Below are positions 8,082-17,070 of a DNA stretch of 50,487 nt, in pieces; within the stretch, counting starts at the first letter, position 1, and each line of letters opens with the position of its first letter. The DNA comes from Schlegelella_A sp036496385 (GTDB taxonomy: Bacteria; Pseudomonadota; Gammaproteobacteria; Burkholderiales; Burkholderiaceae_C), in the NCBI GenBank assembly GCA_036496385.1, contig DASXLD010000010.1, positions 1-50,487 on the forward strand, read 5' to 3'. The translations under genes and the position numbers were made by a program. The notes beneath the pieces are model-generated. The model was not told where the DNA came from. It was given only the letters and a program-made list of their open reading frames with translations, and made no database searches.

Positions 8082-9241
8082 CCCCAGTTTCCCCACAGCA
8101 TGTTGCGCAACGGGATCACGCGCTCGTAGACGCGGTACCGGTAGAAGCGCCAGTTGTTCGGATCGACATCGGTGTCGCTCAGGGTGTCCGCCGAGCCGTC
8201 GACGTTGGTCATCAGGAACTTCCGATTGACCGCGTCGCCGAAGTAGTAGGGGTTTTTCACGGTCGGCGTCACCGCCAGCACTCCGCTCGCCGCGCCGGCG
8301 TCGCCGTGTTTCTCGAACTGGCGGCTGCGCACGAGTACGGCGACGCGGATCGCGAGGACCCTGCGCCAGTCGGCGGGAGCGGCGGTCTGCCACTCCGCGG
8401 GGGAGATGACTCCATCGCCGTCGCCGTCGACGCCGTACTCGGCCTTCAGGTTGATCACGCCCTCGCCGATCGGAATCGGCGCGGTGGCGTGGATCGAATC
8501 GCCGCGGACGAGAACGTGGTTGTTCTGGATCGACCAGACGTCGAGCCGCGGATCGGGCCCGAGGTTGTACATCGTCCCCGACAGCGCACCGGGCGCGACT
8601 GCGCTGTTGAACCGCGAAGCCGCCGCCGGCGACGACGCGGCGTAGAAGCTCACGAACGGCACCGTCGAGTGTGCGACGGTGTAGCCGTCCGGGTCGGTGT
8701 CGTCGGTGAGCTGGACGAGCTGGCAGGCGGCGGTCGCCGCGGATGCGCCGGGGTTGACGGCGACGACGGCGACGTCGCCGATCTTGAAGCCGCCGCGGCG
8801 CCGCATCTTCTTGGTCGACGCCGTCGCATCGGTGAAGTCGCCCTCTTCGACGTAGAACGACGAGTTGCCGTAGAGGATGCTGATCGAATCAGGGGCGCCG
8901 CCCGCGCTGGCCGCGATCTCGACCGGGCGAAGGCCGAAATTGAACGCACGCGCCGGCGTAGTGTCGGTGGCGGCGACGTCGCAACCCATCACCTGACTGA
9001 TCGCGCGTCCAAAGCCGTGCCCCGCCTGCTTGACGTCGCGCTCGATGTTGAACAGCGCGAGCGTTCCGGCAACTTGGGCGTCACCGCCCGCAGTCGTTGT
9101 CGACGTGTGCCGGCTCCAGACGGCGATGGCCTGGAAGATCGCGACGACGCCGATCAGGCCGATCGCGACGCCGACCAGGACCTCGACCAGCGAGAGGCCG
9201 AGCGATCGGTTGGCCAGGATGGAAGACGTTCGGGCGCGCAT
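8078..9241 (-). CDS. pilW: Type IV pilus minor pilin PilW
   Basis: A 387-residue protein with a class III leader ending NRSLG (residue 15) and a mature helix starting LSLVEVLVGVAIGL, with Glu at +5 (residue 20). PilW is a minor pilin that couples PilX and PilV to PilY1 at the pilus tip. The globular domain contains YGVDGDGDGVISPAEW (about residues 268-283), in which DGDGDGVISPAE fits the canonical 12-residue EF-hand calcium loop (D1, D3, D5, G6, I8, E12). That is unusual for a pilin. ATG 9241 lies 7 bases after the pilV stop. Longer upstream frames are shadows of pilV. Confidence 0.88.
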   Translation of the reverse strand: MRARTSSILANRSLGLSLVEVLVGVAIGLIGVVAIFQAIAVWSRHTSTTTAGGDAQVAGTLALFNIERDVKQAGHGFGRAISQVMGCDVAATDTTPARAFNFGLRPVEIAASAGGAPDSISILYGNSSFYVEEGDFTDATASTKKMRRRGGFKIGDVAVVAVNPGASAATAACQLVQLTDDTDPDGYTVAHSTVPFVSFYAASSPAAASRFNSAVAPGALSGTMYNLGPDPRLDVWSIQNNHVLVRGDSIHATAPIPIGEGVINLKAEYGVDGDGDGVISPAEWQTAAPADWRRVLAIRVAVLVRSRQFEKHGDAGAASGVLAVTPTVKNPYYFGDAVNRKFLMTNVDGSADTLSDTDVDPNNWRFYRYRVYERVIPLRNMLWGNWG

Positions 9242-9248
9242 GCCAGGC

Positions 9249-9779
9249 TCAGTTGACGTAGGTGACCAGCGTGTGGCGGCGCCAGGCACCGTCGCTCGCC
9301 GTCCGCCAGCACAGCGTGATGACGACGCGGTTGTAGTTGCCCGCGCCGTCGATGAAGATCTGCTGGTTCGCCGCCGTCGCTCCCGGCAAGCCCGGGGTTG
9401 CGGTGAGGTTGGCCGCCCGGTCGAGGAGCGCCGCGACCCCGGGCGCCGTCGCCGGATTGATCGCCGCGCCGGCGAAGGCACACGGCGCCGGCACCGTCGA
9501 CGGCACCGGGTTGGGTTGGTGGGCGAACGCCGCGAGGGTCGCCGCCTTCGATGCCTCGCTGGTCCGGTCGATGCCGAGCGCGACCTCGCCGGCAATCGCA
9601 TCGGCGAGGCTGCTCGCCTCGGTCCGGTACTGCGCGTCGGACTGCGACGACACCGCCGTCCCGCCCATCGCGACGAGGCCGAGGATGCCGAGCGCGAAGA
9701 TCAGGATCGCGACCATCGCCTCGATCAGGAAGAAGCCGCCTTGTCGGCGCGGCGCGGAGCGGTGGCGTTCAGCAGGCAC
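9249..9779 (-). CDS. pilV: Type IV pilus modification/minor pilin PilV
   Basis: A 176-residue minor pilin. The leader MPAERHRSAPRRQGG is followed by mature FFLIEAMVAILIFALGILGL, with Glu at +5 (residue 20). Next comes the typical PilV alpha-helical segment SDAQYRTEASSLADAIAGEV and a C-terminal beta domain ending WRRHTLVTYVN. The start is GTG 9779: GGGAGA sits 6 bases upstream and no ATG is available before the leader. It overlaps the end of fimT by 11 bases, consistent with translational coupling in the order pilE-fimT-pilV-pilW-pilX-pilY1. Confidence 0.85.
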   Translation of the reverse strand: MPAERHRSAPRRQGGFFLIEAMVAILIFALGILGLVAMGGTAVSSQSDAQYRTEASSLADAIAGEVALGIDRTSEASKAATLAAFAHQPNPVPSTVPAPCAFAGAAINPATAPGVAALLDRAANLTATPGLPGATAANQQIFIDGAGNYNRVVITLCWRTASDGAWRRHTLVTYVN

Positions 9780-10380
9780 GGCTATCTCCCGCCGGCGCGG
9801 CCGGATCGCACGAGGTGATCTGCCCCCCGGGCGAGATGTTGACGCGGCGGCAGCGAACGTTGCCGCCCAGGTGGACGCAGGTGCCGGCACCCGGGCGCGT
9901 GATCTCGAGCGAGTACGCGGCGCCATCGGCGGTGCCGCCGAAGCCGCTGAACGGAATCCTCCCGTCGAACACCGCCGGTGCGGACGCCGAGCCAGTGACG
10001 ACGATCGCCACCGCGGCGGCGCTGCCTTCGCCTTCCGCGCCGGCCTTCGCCTCGACTGCCGACGCGAACGCGGCCGGACCCGACGCGGCGCGGACGACCC
10101 AGTTGCGGCCGGAGACCGCGGGCGCCACGACATTGGCGAGGTCGGGGGTCGATACCGCGTCGTCGGTCAGGACGAACTCGGTGCGGACATTGCGGCGAAT
10201 CGCCTCGCTTCGCGCGATCTGCAGGCCTGCGAAGTAGCTCGAGGCGACGCTTGCCAACTTCGAGTTCTGCAGGAAGCTGCCCATCGCAGGCGCACCGAGA
10301 CCGATCAGCACGGCGAGCAACGTGAGGCCGATGAGCAGCTCGACGATCGTGAAGCCGCGCTGTTGCAGCGTGCTCAGCAC
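9769..10380 (-). CDS. fimT: FimT/GspH-family minor pseudopilin
   Basis: A 203-residue prepilin. The leader MLSTLQQRG is cleaved before FTIVELLIGLTLLAVLIGLG, with Glu at +5 (residue 14). The GspH/FimT domain that follows contains LQIARSEAIRRN, the helix typical of FimT, and a C-terminal part with cysteines GTCVHLGGNVRCRRV. FimT proteins prime pilus assembly, and in competent species some bind DNA. The GTG at 10380 overlaps the pilin stop, with GAAGAGGGA just upstream. An upstream in-frame start at 10407 would lie wholly inside the pilin gene, so I reject it. Confidence 0.85.
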   Translation of the reverse strand: MLSTLQQRGFTIVELLIGLTLLAVLIGLGAPAMGSFLQNSKLASVASSYFAGLQIARSEAIRRNVRTEFVLTDDAVSTPDLANVVAPAVSGRNWVVRAASGPAAFASAVEAKAGAEGEGSAAAVAIVVTGSASAPAVFDGRIPFSGFGGTADGAAYSLEITRPGAGTCVHLGGNVRCRRVNISPGGQITSCDPAAPAGDSRAC

Positions 10381-10802
10381 GATCCGTCCCTCTTCAGTAC
10401 CCAGCACGTCGCGTTGCTCGGCCAGGTCGACGGCGCGGTCATCGTCGTCGAACGGACGTTGCTCTGGTCGATCGCGTAGGCAAAGCCCGCCAGACCGCCC
10501 TGCCCGGTCGCGGTCACCGTGTACGTCGTCCCGGTGAGGTTGGCGCAGGTGTAGGTGAAATTGGTTGAGTTGGTCGGCGCCGGCGCCACCGTGCCGGCGA
10601 CGCAGGCGCCGGCGTACGTCCGGTTGTCCTGGAAGAACTGCTCCATCTTGACCCGCATCCCGGACAGCGCCGAGACGGCTTCGGTGATGCGGCCGCGACG
10701 GACGTATTCGGAGTACGACGGGATGGCGACGGCAGCCAGGATCGCGATGATCGCAACGGCGATCATCAGCTCGATCAGCGTGAATCCACGGCAGCGTTTC
10801 AT
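10374..10802 (-). CDS. pilE: Type IV pilin (PilE/PilA-like, possibly minor)
   Basis: A 142-residue class III prepilin. A six-residue leader MKRCRG precedes FTLIELMIAVAIIAILAAVA (Glu +5 at residue 11), then the pilin alpha-1 continuation SYSEYVRRGRITEAVSALSGMRVKMEQFFQDNRTY and a C-terminal domain. C-terminal cysteines (CWVLKRDGSC) suggest a disulfide loop. The sequence resembles the PilE-type pilin found next to fimT-pilV-W-X-Y1 in betaproteobacteria. Whether it is the major subunit or a minor pilin cannot be decided here. It is the first gene after the aroB terminator, so a promoter should lie in 10803-10914, but I see no convincing -35/-10 pair there. Confidence 0.88.
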   Translation of the reverse strand: MKRCRGFTLIELMIAVAIIAILAAVAIPSYSEYVRRGRITEAVSALSGMRVKMEQFFQDNRTYAGACVAGTVAPAPTNSTNFTYTCANLTGTTYTVTATGQGGLAGFAYAIDQSNVRSTTMTAPSTWPSNATCWVLKRDGSC

Positions 10803-10830
10803 GGCGATCCTCTGGCAGGCGACGAAGTGT

Positions 10831-10858
10831 AAAAAGGCCGCTTCGAGCCTGGGCGGCC
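10831..10858 (-). terminator. Rho-independent terminator after aroB
   Basis: On the minus strand the sequence GGCCGC, an 11-base loop and GCGGCC is followed directly by five T residues. It lies 57 bases past the aroB stop and ends the pilM-...-aroB transcription unit, separating it from the pilin operon that starts at 10802. Confidence 0.75.
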
Positions 10859-10914
10859 CGAGGCGACGAACGGGTGGGATCGGACGGCGAACGGCGACCA
10901 CCGCTCGCACAATC

Positions 10915-12033
10915 TCACGAAGTCCGCGGCGGGGTGCTCGCACCGGTAAACGCCTCGATCGTGGCAGCCGCCAGCGCCGGGTCGACGGCGCGCAGCGCGG
11001 CCCGCCCGGGCCCCTCCAGCACGACGAATCGCAGCGCCCCGGAGGACGACTTCTTGTCCATCCGCATCAGCTCCAGATAGCGCTCGACGCCGAGGGCGGG
11101 CGCGTGCACCGGCAGGCCGGCGGCGGCGACAAGCGAGGCGATCCTCTTCGCGTGCGCGGGGTCGACCAGTCCGAGGCGAACCGAGAGGTCGGCTGCCATC
11201 ACCATGCCGCAGCCGACGGCCTCGCCGTGCAGCCAGGTGCCATGGCCGGTGCCCGTCTCGATCGCATGCGCGAAGGTGTGGCCGAAGTTGAGGACCGCAC
11301 GCAAGCCCGATTCGCGCTCGTCGGCGGCGACGACCATCGCCTTGATCCGGCACGACCGCGTCACCGCCTGTGCCAGCGCGGCCTTGTCGCCGGCGACGAG
11401 CAGCGGCAGGCTCGTCTCGATCCAGGCAAGAAACGCGTCGTCGGCGATCGCGCCGTACTTGATGACCTCGGCGAGTCCGGCGACGAGCTCGCGCCGCGGC
11501 AGGGTGGCAAGCGTGTCGACATCGGCGATCACCGCGAGCGGCTGGTGGAACGCGCCGATCAGGTTCTTGCCAGCCGGGTGGTTGATGCCGGTCTTGCCGC
11601 CGACCGACGAATCGACTTGCGCGAGCAGCGTCGTCGGCACCTGCACGTAGGCGATGCCGCGCATGTAGCACGCCGCGGCGAAACCGGCGAGGTCGCCGAC
11701 GACGCCCCCGCCGAGAGCGAACACCGTGCTGCCGCGGTCTGCGTGCACGGCGACGAGGCCGTCGACGATCTCCTGCAGGGTCGCCCAGGTCTTGACCGCT
11801 TCGCCGTCGGCGACGAGGACGATGTCGACCTTCGGGTAGTGCTGCTCGAGGGCGGCCGCCAGCGGTTCGGCATAGAGCGCACCGACGGTGTCGTTGCTGA
11901 CGATCACCGCACTGCCGGCGCGGGGCAACTGGCGGTAGCTCGACGACGCGCCGAGCAGGCCGGAGCCGACGCGGATCGCGTAGCTGCGGTCGCCGAGCTG
12001 CACCTCGACGACGGCGCTCGGGCTCGTCGTCAT
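10915..12033 (-). CDS. aroB: 3-dehydroquinate synthase
   Basis: A 372-residue enzyme converting DAHP to 3-dehydroquinate, the second step of the shikimate pathway, using NAD+ and a divalent metal. Visible motifs are the NAD-binding GGGVVGDLAGFAA, VPTTLLAQVDSSVGGKTGIN, the ELVAGLAEVIKYG helix, and the metal-binding stretch VLNFGHTFAHAIE together with LHGEAV. Length and order match the family. ATG 12033 overlaps the aroK stop by 4 bases (ATGA). As in many proteobacteria, aroKB follows pilQ, so aromatic biosynthesis shares a transcript with pilus genes. Confidence 0.97.
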   Translation of the reverse strand: MTTSPSAVVEVQLGDRSYAIRVGSGLLGASSSYRQLPRAGSAVIVSNDTVGALYAEPLAAALEQHYPKVDIVLVADGEAVKTWATLQEIVDGLVAVHADRGSTVFALGGGVVGDLAGFAAACYMRGIAYVQVPTTLLAQVDSSVGGKTGINHPAGKNLIGAFHQPLAVIADVDTLATLPRRELVAGLAEVIKYGAIADDAFLAWIETSLPLLVAGDKAALAQAVTRSCRIKAMVVAADERESGLRAVLNFGHTFAHAIETGTGHGTWLHGEAVGCGMVMAADLSVRLGLVDPAHAKRIASLVAAAGLPVHAPALGVERYLELMRMDKKSSSGALRFVVLEGPGRAALRAVDPALAAATIEAFTGASTPPRTS

Positions 12034-12590
12034 CGCGCCGGTGCCGGCGAGACTCGCCGCACCACTTCCTCGACGAGGTGATCGAAGGCGAGGCCATCGG
12101 TGTCGATCACGATGTGAGCCGTCTGCTCGTAGAGCGGCTCACGCTCGGCGCTCAATTGGCGCAGGCGTTGCTGCGGGTCGGCGACCTGGAGCAACGGACG
12201 GCGGCGGTCGCGGCGCAGGCGTTGCCACAGAAGATCGTGGCTTGCCCGCAGGTAGACGCAGCAGGTGCGCGCGTGCAGCAGGTCGCGGTTGGCGCCGCGA
12301 AGGACGACGCCGCCGCCGGTCGCGATCACGGACGCAGGCTCGGCCACGAGGATCCCGAGGATCTCCGCCTCGATGTCCCTGAACGCCGGCTCGCCATTGC
12401 GCTCGAACAGGACGGCGATCGAACAGCCGGCGCGGCGCTCGATCGACCCGTCGCAGTCGGCGTAGGACAAGGCGAGCCGGTTCGCGGTCGCCCTGGCGAT
12501 CGTCGACTTGCCGCTGCCCGGCATGCCGATCAGCGCGACCGGGGCAGCGAGCTCAGAACGGGTTCTTGCAGGGATTGGAGATGACAACAC
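12030..12590 (-). CDS. aroK: Shikimate kinase
   Basis: A 186-residue kinase phosphorylating shikimate at O3. Walker A GMPGSGKS lies at residues 22-29. The shikimate-binding region includes YADCD and FRDIEAE, then ATGGGVVLRGANR and the lid RLRRDRRRPLL. The start is GTG 12590, inside the upstream lipoprotein gene (38-base overlap). The only other start before Walker A is the adjacent TTG. The N-terminal extension of about 17 residues before the P-loop strand is slightly long for the family. No strong ribosome site is visible, so translation probably depends on coupling to the lipoprotein gene. Confidence 0.93.
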   Translation of the reverse strand: MLSSPIPARTRSELAAPVALIGMPGSGKSTIARATANRLALSYADCDGSIERRAGCSIAVLFERNGEPAFRDIEAEILGILVAEPASVIATGGGVVLRGANRDLLHARTCCVYLRASHDLLWQRLRRDRRRPLLQVADPQQRLRQLSAEREPLYEQTAHIVIDTDGLAFDHLVEEVVRRVSPAPAR

Positions 12591-14328
12591 CCGGGGGAAT
12601 CGGAGTTCCGTCGGGGAAGATTGTCTGCGACGTCTGCGGCGGCGGCCGCGACGTCGGATCCTCGGCGAAGTACACGGCGCCGTAGGGGCTCACGACGAAC
12701 GCCGGTGCCGTCTGCTGGGTGATGGCTGATCCGGGCGCCGGCAGGATCTCGGTCCAGGTCGCACGGCCTTCGGTGCCGCTGACCCCGGTCGCAGACACGA
12801 GGATCTTCACCCGCGCCCAGGTGGCGACGTTCTGCGGGTACTCGATCTGTACTATCGCCGAGCCCGACGCGTCCGTCTGGCCCGTGCCGAGGATCGTCAC
12901 GGCCACGTCCGACTTGCGAGGCTCGATGGCGCCGCTGTGATTGATGTCCTCGCCGGCCTCGAGGATGCCGTTGCGGTTGAGGTCCTCGTTGATGCAGCCG
13001 CCTGGGTTCAGGTTCTGGTCCCACTCTGTCGCGCCGTGGGTGTAGAAACCCTTCCAGTAGTAGTCGAGGTCGATCGACGGGATGACGTCGACGTTCGACT
13101 TCGCCTTGCCCGACGCATCGACGACGAGCACGACGAACTGACGGATGTAGGTGAGATCGGCCGGACCGATCACGACCTTGTCGTTGCTGCCGATCGACAC
13201 CGAGAGAGCGTCGGCGACGACAGTGATCGTCGTGGTCGTCGAGTTCGGGCACGTGCCTGCGGGGAAATCGACGAGGTCGTAGCACGCGCGGATCGTCACC
13301 CCGTTGGTCGGACTCGACCGCGAGGCCGGGATGTAGGCGCTGGCGGCGACGCCGTTCGCATCCGAGTAGACGATGTTCGACAGCGTCGAGAACGACCCGC
13401 CGATCGACGACGGGTCGCCGTTCAGGTCGAAGCGGACGCGGACGTTGGCGACCGCAGCGTTGGCATTGCCGACGAAGAGGGCGCGGATCTGGGTCTGGTT
13501 ACTCGTCGACGCCGTGTTGGTCGAGACGACGCTCGGGTTGGCCGAGACCGACGCACTGTTGATCGGCCCGATCGCGGAGGCAATCGACGTCGACTGCACC
13601 TGCACCGACTGCGTGTTGGTCACGCCACCGGCCGTCGCGACGACATCGAGGTTGCCGACGGTCGCAGGCGCCGTATAGACATAGGAGTAGTCGCCGTTGA
13701 CCCCGGTCGTGCCGGTCGTCGTTCCGAGCGCGCCCGCTGTGACCGAGATCGGCACTCCCGAAATCGCCTTGCCGTTGGCGTCGACGAGGCGGAAGTTGAC
13801 CTGGTTGTTCGTACTGCTGGGCGCCACGACCGCCGGCAGGCGGGTCCCGGTGAGGCTCGCACCGGTGACTGCGAACGCACTCGACGCCGTGAGCGTGCCG
13901 CTCGTTGCCGTGACGGTGATCACCCGATTCGAAGGATCAGAGCCGATGCCGACCGTCGCCGTCACCGTGCCGGTGGCGTCGGTCGACGAAGCGGACTGGG
14001 TGAACGTCGCACCGTTGTCGACCGCGAACGTGACGGGAATCCCGGCCAGCGCCTGACCTGATCCGGTCGTCGCCGTCGCCGTCGCCTTGACGGTTGTCGC
14101 GCCGGTGTTCTGGATGCTCCCGGAATCGAGCTGCAGGGTGAGCGCCGAAGCGGTCACGCAGGTCCCGGAAGCTCCCGACGCGGCCGAAGCGGCCGCGCCG
14201 GTGCACCCGGTGCCACCGCCGCTGCCGGTGCCGAATGGCGACGTTCCCGGGTTTCCGCCACCGCCGCCGCACGCCGCGAGGAGGGCGACGACGAAGCTAC
14301 CAGCCAGGATGTTCAGCAACTTGTTCAT
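12553..14328 (-). CDS. Outer-membrane-type lipoprotein with Ig-like (Big_1-like) domains
   Basis: A 591-residue lipoprotein. The signal peptide ends LLAAC, with lipidated Cys at 20 followed by a Gly-rich tether. The body shows repeated bacterial Ig-like modules of invasin type, for example LAGIPVTFAVDNGATF, TDATGTVTATVG, ISGVPISVTAGALG and VNGDYSYVYTAP. Around residues 442-467 are two tandem EF-hand-like loops, DLNRNGILEAGE and DINHSGAIEP, similar to dockerin-type calcium sites. The gene is inserted between pilQ and aroK, 34 bases after pilQ, and its end overlaps aroK. A surface or periplasmic role near the PilQ secretin is plausible from position, but no function is known to me. Confidence 0.8.
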   Translation of the reverse strand: MNKLLNILAGSFVVALLAACGGGGGNPGTSPFGTGSGGGTGCTGAAASAASGASGTCVTASALTLQLDSGSIQNTGATTVKATATATTGSGQALAGIPVTFAVDNGATFTQSASSTDATGTVTATVGIGSDPSNRVITVTATSGTLTASSAFAVTGASLTGTRLPAVVAPSSTNNQVNFRLVDANGKAISGVPISVTAGALGTTTGTTGVNGDYSYVYTAPATVGNLDVVATAGGVTNTQSVQVQSTSIASAIGPINSASVSANPSVVSTNTASTSNQTQIRALFVGNANAAVANVRVRFDLNGDPSSIGGSFSTLSNIVYSDANGVAASAYIPASRSSPTNGVTIRACYDLVDFPAGTCPNSTTTTITVVADALSVSIGSNDKVVIGPADLTYIRQFVVLVVDASGKAKSNVDVIPSIDLDYYWKGFYTHGATEWDQNLNPGGCINEDLNRNGILEAGEDINHSGAIEPRKSDVAVTILGTGQTDASGSAIVQIEYPQNVATWARVKILVSATGVSGTEGRATWTEILPAPGSAITQQTAPAFVVSPYGAVYFAEDPTSRPPPQTSQTIFPDGTPIPPGVVISNPCKNPF

Positions 14329-14362
14329 GCGGTGCTCGCTGCGATCTGCGGGTGCGGAGGGC

Positions 14363-16501
14363 TCAGCGCGCCGCCGTGCGTTCGGTGACGACCTTGGGCG
14401 TGAGGAAGATCAGCAACTCGGTCTTGCTGGTCGTCAGGGTCTTCGTCTTGAAGAGGTTGCCAAGATAGGGAACGTCGCCCAGCCAGGGAACCTTGGTGAT
14501 GTCCTCGCGATCGAGCTGCTCGAAGATGCCGCCGATCACGACCGTGCCGCCGTTCTCGACCAAGACCTGCGTCTTGACGTGCTTGGTGTTGATCGCGAAG
14601 CCCGCGGTCGTCGCCCGGCCGACGCTGTCCTTGGTGACGTCGACGTCGAGGATCACGTTGCCCTCGGGGGTCACCTGCGGCGTCACCTCCAGCTTGAGGT
14701 TGGCCTTGCGGAACTGCAGCGACGTGGCGCCGCTCGAGGTGGCGACCTGATACGGGAGTTCTTCGCCCTGCTCGATCAGCGCCTTCTGCTGGTCGGCGGT
14801 GATCACGCGCGGGCTCGACACGACCTTGCCCTTGCCGTCGGCCTCGAGCGCAGAGATCTCGAGGTTGAGGAACCGGTTCGCCGTGGCGCTGAACAGCGAC
14901 AGCGCAAAGGTCGCCGGGTCGAAGCCGTTGGCACCGGTCGCCGGCAGATTGACGAAGGTGGTGCTGTTGACGTCGACGTTCGACGTGCCGCTCTGCAGCG
15001 TCTGGGCGCCGACGGCGTTCAGGTTGCCGCCGATCGTGACGCGCGTGTCGCTGCCACCGATGCTGTAGCCGGGCACGCCGCCGCGGATCCCGCGCAAGTC
15101 GGTCGCGCCGAGGCGGACACCCAGCGAGCGGCCGAATTCCTCGTCGGCGATCACGATGCGCGACTCGATCAGGACCTGGCGCACCGGAATGTCGATCTTG
15201 GCGATCAGCGCCTGTACTTCCTCGAGCTTGGACGGGATGTCGGTGACGAACAACTGGTTCGTGCGCGACTCGAAGACCACGGCGCCGCGCGTCGAAAGGA
15301 TCCGGGAGGCGTTGCCCGACGAGCCGCTGGTGCCGGTCGACGATCCGGTCAACCCGTTCGCGATGTCCTGCACCTTTGCGTAGTTGAGCTGGAACGCCTG
15401 CGTCCGCAGCGGCTCCAACTCCGAGATCTGCTTCTTGGCCTCGAGCTCGAGTTTCTCCTTGGAGTTCAGCTCGTCCTTCGGCGCGATCAGGATGACGTTC
15501 CCGGACTTGCGCAGGCCGAGGTTCTTCGCCTGCAGGATGATGTCGAGCGCCTGGTCCCAGGGAACGTCTTTCAGCCGCAGCGTCACGTTGCCGGTCACGG
15601 TGTCGCTGGTGACGACGTTGAAGTTCGTGAAGTCGGCGATGACCTGCAGCAGCGCCCGCACTTCGATGTTCTGGAAGTTGAGCGAGAGCTTCTCGCCAGC
15701 ATAACCGGCGCCCTGGACGAGCTTGTTCGGGTCGACCTTCTGCGCCCGCACCTCGAGGACGAACTGGTTGTCGCTCTGGTAGGCGCTGTGCTCCCAGGCG
15801 CCTCGCGGCTCGACCACCATGCGGACACGGTCACCCGCCTGGGTCGTCGTGATGCTCTGCACCGGCGTGCCGAAGTCGGTGACGTCGAGGCGGCGGCGAA
15901 GATTGTCGGGCAGGCTGGAGCGGAGGAATTCGACGACGAGGCTCTGCCCCTGCTGGCGGATATCGACGCCGACCTGGTTGTTCGGCAGCTCGACGACGAC
16001 CCGGCCGGCACCGTCGGAGCCGCGGCGGAAGTCGATGTCACGCAACGAGAGCTGGGTGCGGTTCAGGCTCTCGGCAAAACGCGTCGTCTGGCCGCTCGAG
16101 CTGGCGAGCGTCGCCGGCGCGTTGTTGTCCAGCGTGACGACCAGCACCTTGCCATCGATCTGCGCCCGATAGCCGGCCGGCGCCTTGAGGTTGAGGACGA
16201 GGCGAGTCCGCTCGCCCGACTGGGCGATGCTCACCGAGCGGAGATTGCCCTGGTTGATGTCGACCGACGACTTGCCGAGGCCGTTGGTCACTCCCGGCAG
16301 GTCGATCGCGACCCGCGGCGGCGCCTGTACCGTGAAGCCCGCCGGAATCGCGGCGAGCGGCTCGCTCATCTCGATCCGGATGACCTCGGAGCCGGCCTGC
16401 TGCGAGCTGTTGATCGACTGGATGGCGTTCTGCGCGAAGGCGGGGAACACCGACCCTGCCAGGACGGCAAGGGCCAAGAATCGCGAGCGCCGGCTGGTCA
16501 T
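14363..16501 (-). CDS. pilQ: Type IV pilus secretin PilQ
   Basis: A 712-residue outer-membrane secretin through which the pilus exits. After a signal peptide (1-23) come two AMIN-type peptidoglycan-binding segments (about 25-230), the STN/N0 domain (LSLNFQNIEVRALLQVIADF), an N1 domain, and the secretin C-domain with SRIVIADEEFGRSLGVRLG and VPWLGDVPYLGNLFKTKT. It lacks the Ala/Pro small basic repeats of Neisseria PilQ. The ATG at 16501 is preceded by an excellent GGGAGA site. A TTG at 16525 overlapping the pilP stop is less likely. The gene follows pilP and precedes the Ig-like lipoprotein gene. Confidence 0.96.
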   Translation of the reverse strand: MTSRRSRFLALAVLAGSVFPAFAQNAIQSINSSQQAGSEVIRIEMSEPLAAIPAGFTVQAPPRVAIDLPGVTNGLGKSSVDINQGNLRSVSIAQSGERTRLVLNLKAPAGYRAQIDGKVLVVTLDNNAPATLASSSGQTTRFAESLNRTQLSLRDIDFRRGSDGAGRVVVELPNNQVGVDIRQQGQSLVVEFLRSSLPDNLRRRLDVTDFGTPVQSITTTQAGDRVRMVVEPRGAWEHSAYQSDNQFVLEVRAQKVDPNKLVQGAGYAGEKLSLNFQNIEVRALLQVIADFTNFNVVTSDTVTGNVTLRLKDVPWDQALDIILQAKNLGLRKSGNVILIAPKDELNSKEKLELEAKKQISELEPLRTQAFQLNYAKVQDIANGLTGSSTGTSGSSGNASRILSTRGAVVFESRTNQLFVTDIPSKLEEVQALIAKIDIPVRQVLIESRIVIADEEFGRSLGVRLGATDLRGIRGGVPGYSIGGSDTRVTIGGNLNAVGAQTLQSGTSNVDVNSTTFVNLPATGANGFDPATFALSLFSATANRFLNLEISALEADGKGKVVSSPRVITADQQKALIEQGEELPYQVATSSGATSLQFRKANLKLEVTPQVTPEGNVILDVDVTKDSVGRATTAGFAINTKHVKTQVLVENGGTVVIGGIFEQLDREDITKVPWLGDVPYLGNLFKTKTLTTSKTELLIFLTPKVVTERTAAR

Positions 16502-16521
16502 CGGTTTCTCCCAAATGCTCT

Positions 16522-17070
16522 TCAACGCGCCTTCTCCTGCAACTGGAGGGCGCTGCTGCGCTCAATCCATTCACCGGCCGCGTCCTGCACGATCTCGCGA
16601 TAGGACACGTCGGTTTCGGAGATCTTGGTGATCTTTCCGTAGTTCTGGCCGAGGTAGTCGCCTGTCTTCACCTGATACAGCAGGTTGTCCACCTTGAGCA
16701 GCGCGTAGGGTCGACCGCTGCGGGTCACGCTTCCGACCATCGCCATGCTGTCCACGGGGTAGGCCTCGAGCGGTTCCTTGCGACGATTGATCTCGGCCGC
16801 GAGGAGGGAATTCGGCTGTCTCGCCTCCTGCTTGAGGGCGACCGTCAGCTTTTGCGTGCTGAACGGCTCGACCGCGCCGAGCGCCGCGTACGGCTGCGGA
16901 ATGAACTTCTTCGGCGGCGAGAGCGGCTCGACGTTCGGCTTGACCTCGCGCTTCTGCTGCTCCATCCACTGCTGCAGCTCGTCCTGATCGCCGGCGCATC
17001 CCGCCAGCAGGACGCCGAAGCCGACGACCAGCGCTGCCGCGACGCCACGGTGCCACATCGCGTTGCTCAT
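16522..17070 (-). CDS. pilP: Type IV pilus inner-membrane lipoprotein PilP
   Basis: A 182-residue lipoprotein (LLAGC, Cys 25) linking the PilN/PilO complex to the N0 domain of PilQ. A disordered segment (PPKKFIPQPYAALGAVEPFS) is followed by the PilP beta-sandwich with LEAYPVDSMAMVGSV, YALLKVDNLLYQVKTGDYLGQN and the TDVSYREIVQDAAGEW end. ATG 17070 overlaps the pilO stop (ATGA). Length and gene order are standard. Confidence 0.95.
   Translation of the reverse strand: MSNAMWHRGVAAALVVGFGVLLAGCAGDQDELQQWMEQQKREVKPNVEPLSPPKKFIPQPYAALGAVEPFSTQKLTVALKQEARQPNSLLAAEINRRKEPLEAYPVDSMAMVGSVTRSGRPYALLKVDNLLYQVKTGDYLGQNYGKITKISETDVSYREIVQDAAGEWIERSSALQLQEKAR

Noticed and set aside
7494..8393. A longer pilX start at 8393
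   Set aside because: The extra 104 residues are Arg-rich shadow of pilW; the ATG at 8081 gives a proper pilin leader and overlaps the pilW stop.
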